A stretch of 64,000 bases of DNA from Trema orientale (Eukaryota; Streptophyta; Magnoliopsida; Rosales; Cannabaceae): assembly GCA_002914845.1 (NCBI GenBank), contig JXTC01000060.1, positions 215,642 to 279,641 on the forward strand. Reading direction: 5' to 3'. Position 1 is the stretch's first letter. Every line of letters starts with the position of its first letter. Under the pieces are notes generated by a model. It was not told the origin of the DNA. It made no database searches and saw nothing but the letters and a program-made list of their open reading frames with translations. Below are positions 60,317-64,000 of the stretch, one piece after another. The position numbers were made by a program, and so were the translations under genes.

Positions 60317-61794
60317 TTACTTTCTTAATGTCAGTAAATGCATCTGGTAATTGATTCGCAACATTTGCAAATAAATAATCTTTTTAACTTCCATCTCACA
60401 TTGATTAGTATGATGACCAAAGTGAGATATTGATGATGTATTCCAAAAGATTTTTTGTCTTTCCAACTGTTGTCTTTCTCTTCCCAATATTGGGAAAACT
60501 ATTTCATCAAATTGACAGTCAGCAAACCTTGTTGTGAATATGTCACCCGTCAAGGGTTCAAGATATCTAATAATAGATGGGGAATCATACCCAACATAAA
60601 TTCCTAGTCTTCTTTGTGGACCCATTTTGGTGCGTTGTGGTGGAGCAATCGAGACATATACTGCACAACCAAAAATTCTTAAATGGGATATGTTTGGTTC
60701 TTGACCAAATACAAGTTGTATTGGGGAGTATTCATGATATATGGTTGGCCTAATGCGAATAAGTGCTGCAGCATGCAATATAGCATGTCCCCAAGCATAG
60801 CTAGGCAAATTAGTTTTCATAAGTAATGGCCTAACAATCAATTTTAGACGTTTAATTAATTATTCCGCTAACCCATTTTGGGTATGTGTGTGGGCAACAG
60901 AGGGTGCTCAATTGTAATCCCTATTGACATGCAGTAATCATTAAAAGCTTGAGACGTAAATTCTCCTGCATTGTCAAGACGAATTTTCTTAATTGTATAA
61001 TCTGGAAATTTTGCTCGTAGACGGATTATCTGAGCAAGAAGTTTTGCAAATGTAACATTACGAGTTGATAATAGACAAACATGTGACCAACGTATTGATG
61101 CATGTATTAGTACCATAAAATAGCAAAATGGTCCACATGCAGGGATAATAGGCCCACATATATCCCCTTGTATTCGCTCTAAAAATGTAGAAGATTCAAT
61201 TGCAACTTTAACTAATGATGGCCTAATAATCAACTTTCCTTGAAAACATGCAGCATATGAAAATTCACTAGCTAATAAAATCTTCTGGTTCTTTAAAGGA
61301 TGTCCATGTGAATTTTCTATAATTCTTCGCCTCATTATTGAATCCGGATGACCTAAACAATCATGCCAAAGAATAAAAGTCTTTGGATCATGAAGTTTCT
61401 GATTTATCACAATATTGGACTCAATTGTATTTATGTATGTATAGTATAGTCCTGAAGAAAGAGATGGCAACTTTTCTAAAATATCCTTCTGGCATGAAAC
61501 GGTAGAAGTAATACATAAATATTCTATATTATTTTCATTTGTGGTCTCGATATGATAACCATTACTATGTATATCCTTAAAACTTAGGATTTCTCTTTGA
61601 TCTACTGGCATATAAAGCATTGTCATTAGAGCCTTGCCCTTTCTCTTGCTTTTTCTTTGCATAGTTTTTCTTATAATTTGGGGAGTTCCCATTATGACCA
61701 CCACGATGCCAAGTATTATTACGACCACGTCCTCGGCCATGACCACGACTACGACCACGACCATAATTTTGAACACGACCACGATCACGTCCAT
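60317..61794 (-). pseudogene. Copia integrase (two ORF pieces)
   Basis: A GAG-pre-integrase segment (LWHDCLGHPDSIMRRRIIEN) is followed by the catalytic core (FLERIQGDICGPI; KIRLDNAGEFTSQAFNDYCM). In the core the first Asp and the DNAGEF region are visible. A frameshift near 60850-60870 separates it from the C-terminal part (NLPSYAWGHAILHAAALIRI; FGCAVYVSIAPPQRTKMGPQ), which carries the Copia SH3-like domain. Confidence 0.87.
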
Positions 61795-62467
61795 TAAAAG
61801 ATGTTGTATTCACTTCAGGGAATGATTTAGTTCCATCCACTTCAGGAAATGGCTTAAAACCAATAGCATTCACATCTGGGAATGGAGTTGAACCAGTTGG
61901 ATGTGATTGGTGGTTTTTCATTAGTAATTCATTATTTTACTCTGCCACTAGAAGACAAGATATCAACTCTGAATATTTTTTGAAACCTCGTTCTCTGCAT
62001 TGCTGTTGCAGGAGCACATTTGAGGCATGCCAGGTTGAAAAAGTTTTTTCTAATATGTCTTCATTAGTAATCTTCTCCCCGCATAATTTCAATTGAGAGC
62101 TAATCTTAAAAATTACGGAGTTATATTCACTAACAGTTTTAAAATCTAGCAAGCGCAAGTGCATCTAATCATAGCGAGCTTTTGGGAGTATTACAGTCTT
62201 TTGGTGGTCATATCTTTCCTTTAAATTTAGCCAAAGGATTAGTGGATTAGTTACCGTAAGATATTCAGATTTCAATCCTTCATGAAGATGACGTCGAAGG
62301 AATATCATCGCTTTTGCGCGATCCTGTTGGGATGCTTTATTCCCTTCTTTGATCGTCTCTCCAAAGTTTATAGCATCAAGGTGGATTTGAGCATCAAGAG
62401 TCCATGCTAAATAATTTCCTTCCGAAATATCAAGAGCTACAAACTCTAGTTTTGCCAAGTTTACCAT
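61577..62467 (-). pseudogene. Copia gag, broken and lacking the zinc knuckle
   Basis: Three minus-strand pieces are present. 62165-62467 begins MVNLAKLEFVALDISEGNYL and includes WTLDAQIHLDAINFGETIKE. 61937-62164 contains LRLLDFKTVSEYNSVIFKIS. 61577-61921 contains an Arg/Gly-rich tail (YGRGRSRGHGRGRGRNN). A stop lies at about 62165 and a frame break at about 61930. The expected CxxC knuckle after the RG-rich tail is deleted. Confidence 0.87.
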
Positions 62468-62520
62468 AATATAAGCTCACACAAAGAAATGATAGTAGGA
62501 GATTATTCATGCTGATAACG

Positions 62521-62722
62521 TAATATGAAAATATAGTAAAGGACAAATACCATAAGAGAAAAGATAGGTAAAAGAGAGACAATAGAAATATAGCATACTA
62601 TTTTTATATCACTTCACAAGCTACACACTTCTCTATTTATAGGCCAATGCTCATGAATATGAGGTAAACATAAAGTCATGAGTTACATAAGTTACAATGG
62701 AGTTAATATATGAATTATAACA
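62521..62722 (-). repeat. 5' LTR of the Copia element
   Basis: On the minus strand the LTR begins TGTTATAATTCATATATTAA and ends near TTTTCATATTA, about 202 bp. It matches the truncated copy at 38984-39187. A TATA-like CTATTTATA-type signal is present at about 62632-62640. Confidence 0.78.
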
Positions 62723-62971
62723 CTATTAAGTAAATGATTTGAATAAAAGGGTTAAAGATGGCTTTAAGAGGGATGTTATCCAACTCAATATTCATATAGT
62801 AGGTTATGGAATACCAAAGGTGGCATTCACTATTTATTAGTTTTATCACATATCAATATATTTTCATATTCTAAATATGAAAAAAGGGTCATTTTTTAAA
62901 TGATTTTCAAAATTCTGCTATTTTTTAACGATGTTTGAGAAACAACCATTTTACAAATTATGATCCAAAAT
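62723..62971. other. short spacer between Copia LTR and the right-end gene
   Basis: AT-rich sequence; part is probably 3' UTR of the neighbouring minus-strand gene. Confidence 0.4.
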
Positions 62972-63281
62972 TCAGTCATTTTCTGCCTCTGCCTCAGCTT
63001 CTCTAATCTCCTTCTGCCATTTCTCAGACTCATCCTGGTTGTGGGGCACTGCATACCACATTACACGTATGTTAGAAATCATAATCATGGAATGCGAGTA
63101 CCACTCCCTCGCAATATTCCTAGAGAACAAGGAAACGATTCCACCCATACTAGAATCAGCAGCTCCTTGTTGCGATACGAATGCCATCAATTCAGGGATT
63201 GTGAGGATAATGCTTGCCATTCGCTCCTTCCTTGAGACCACACGAGTGTACTTGGTGTGAGATACCCGTTCAAGAAATGCT
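62972..63281 (-). CDS. 3'-terminal exon of an unrecognised gene
   Basis: A minus-strand exon follows an acceptor (TGGACAG, ending at 63282) and is open to a stop at 62972. It encodes about 102 residues: AFLERVSHTKYTRVVSRKER, then MASIILTIPELMAFVSQQ, SRNIAREWYSHSMIMISNIR, VMWYAVPHNQDESEKWQKEI and a final acidic REAEAEAEND. Composition and lack of in-frame stops suggest a true exon. The hydrophobic stretch SIILTIPELMAFV is too short to call a membrane segment. I do not recognise the family. Upstream exons should lie to the right, partly or wholly beyond the window. Confidence 0.55.
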
Positions 63282-64000
63282 CTGTCCAGGCGGAGTTAGT
63301 AAGGAAAGGAGATGGTTCAATAGCTCATTAAACCAACTGAACATGATACAGATAGAACAATTCCTGAAATCATGCTACTAACTACTGGTAGAACTGAAAT
63401 TCAAGGCGCCAATAAATGCCGTGAACTAAATATTTAACTTACAGTAATAATATTGGAATTTATCATGCCAAAAAAAAAAAAGGACAGGTTAGTCAATCTT
63501 TCAGGTTTTTATACTTTATTGAAATCAGAAAACTGAACCACATTTCAAACATGCAACAGTTTCTATGAATCTGTACCGCATACAAAACTCACCAAGCAAC
63601 TCTGGAGACACATAGGGACCAACATGCTCTTGATTTTCACCGATACTATATATCATCCTACTTCAGCACCGGATTGAGAGTTCCCATCAACTCTGTGTTC
63701 CAACCTAGAAAACCAGATACAGGAAAACAACCATCTTACATACATAGATATAATATTCTTTTCTTCTAAAGCTAAAAGCAATCATGTCCATGTAGTATTA
63801 AGAATAATAAAATAAAGTATAGAAGGGAAGTCCATGAATGGAGTATGCCCTAAAAACACAATGGCTTAAGAAATAGAACAAAACCTTAAGAAGCCCAATA
63901 ATTTTTGTTAGTTATCGTTTTGTTTGATTGATTGATTGAATTAATTAGTTAATTAAGTTGCTAAGCAAAGAACCAATTCATGGAAACTAATCCCCATCCG
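63282..64000. other. probable intron or further exons of the right-end gene, unresolved
   Basis: A short open stretch at about 63593-63660 on the minus strand ends in a donor (TTGCTTG|GTGAG), but its frame does not join the 62972-63281 exon. No other coding signal is clear. Confidence 0.3.

Larger units (their letters stand above)
58690..62722 (-). mobile_element. rearranged Ty1/Copia retrotransposon
   Basis: Reading leftward from an LTR (62521-62722), gag (about 61577-62467), integrase (about 60317-61800), reverse transcriptase and the first half of RNase H (about 58690-59880) follow in Copia order. A candidate primer-binding site, CGTTATCAGCATGA, lies next to the LTR. Stops and frameshifts divide every domain. 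The gag knuckle and the protease are missing between KKQEKGQGSNDN and ALYASRSKRN. No 3' LTR is found on the left side. Confidence 0.88.

Noticed and set aside
63593..63660. Possible coding exon ending in a GTGAG donor (SIGENQEHVGPYVSPELL)
   Set aside because: Its reading frame does not connect to the 62972-63281 exon, and joining in the needed phase creates a stop.

Overview
The window is nuclear DNA of a flowering plant, most likely a eudicot. The evidence is intron-rich genes for typical plant proteins, AT-rich spacers, and many plant-type transposable elements. I cannot name the species; a rosid would fit the overall look. The assembly is a draft: there is one run of Ns (15939-16495) and isolated single Ns (about 22895 and 25125), and the second single N sits where part of an exon is missing.

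The left half (about 0-34 kb) is gene-rich. In order it holds a frameshifted ADP-ribosylation factor gene (-), a mitochondrial carrier of the SLC25A44 type (-), a YTH-domain m6A reader of the ECT family (+), a DRM3-like RNA-directed DNA methylation factor (+), a BOR1/BOR2-type boron exporter (+), a small LYR-motif protein (-) and a GH28 polygalacturonase with a proline-rich N-terminus (-). These genes look like unrelated neighbours, each with its own introns and promoter. The 6 kb spacer at 4.5-10.6 kb is full of small non-autonomous DNA transposons. Two are Mutator-type MITEs with 9-bp target duplications, and one is a 962-bp CACTA-type element carrying a decayed histone H4 gene. It also holds a SINE and a perfect 39-bp inverted repeat.

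The right half (about 34-64 kb) is gene-poor and repeat-rich. It contains a MITE inside a TA microsatellite, a short SINE, and a 5.5-kb LTR element on the minus strand that has a gag ORF but no visible pol. That element carries an internal array of 40-58 bp repeats. The half also holds further diverged LTR copies, a truncated Copia fragment, a hAT transposase relic, and a rearranged Copia element at 58-62.7 kb. The only full host gene here is a small cystatin-like gene at 48.4-49.3 kb. One unrecognised 3' exon lies near the right end.

No new multi-gene system is evident. The observations most worth a second look are the histone H4 copy captured in the CACTA element, the DRM3-like protein that has lost the ENV motif but keeps the Pro-Cys pair, the gag-only LTR element with its tandem array, the inverted and shuffled Copia copy, and the broken first exons of the ARF gene.
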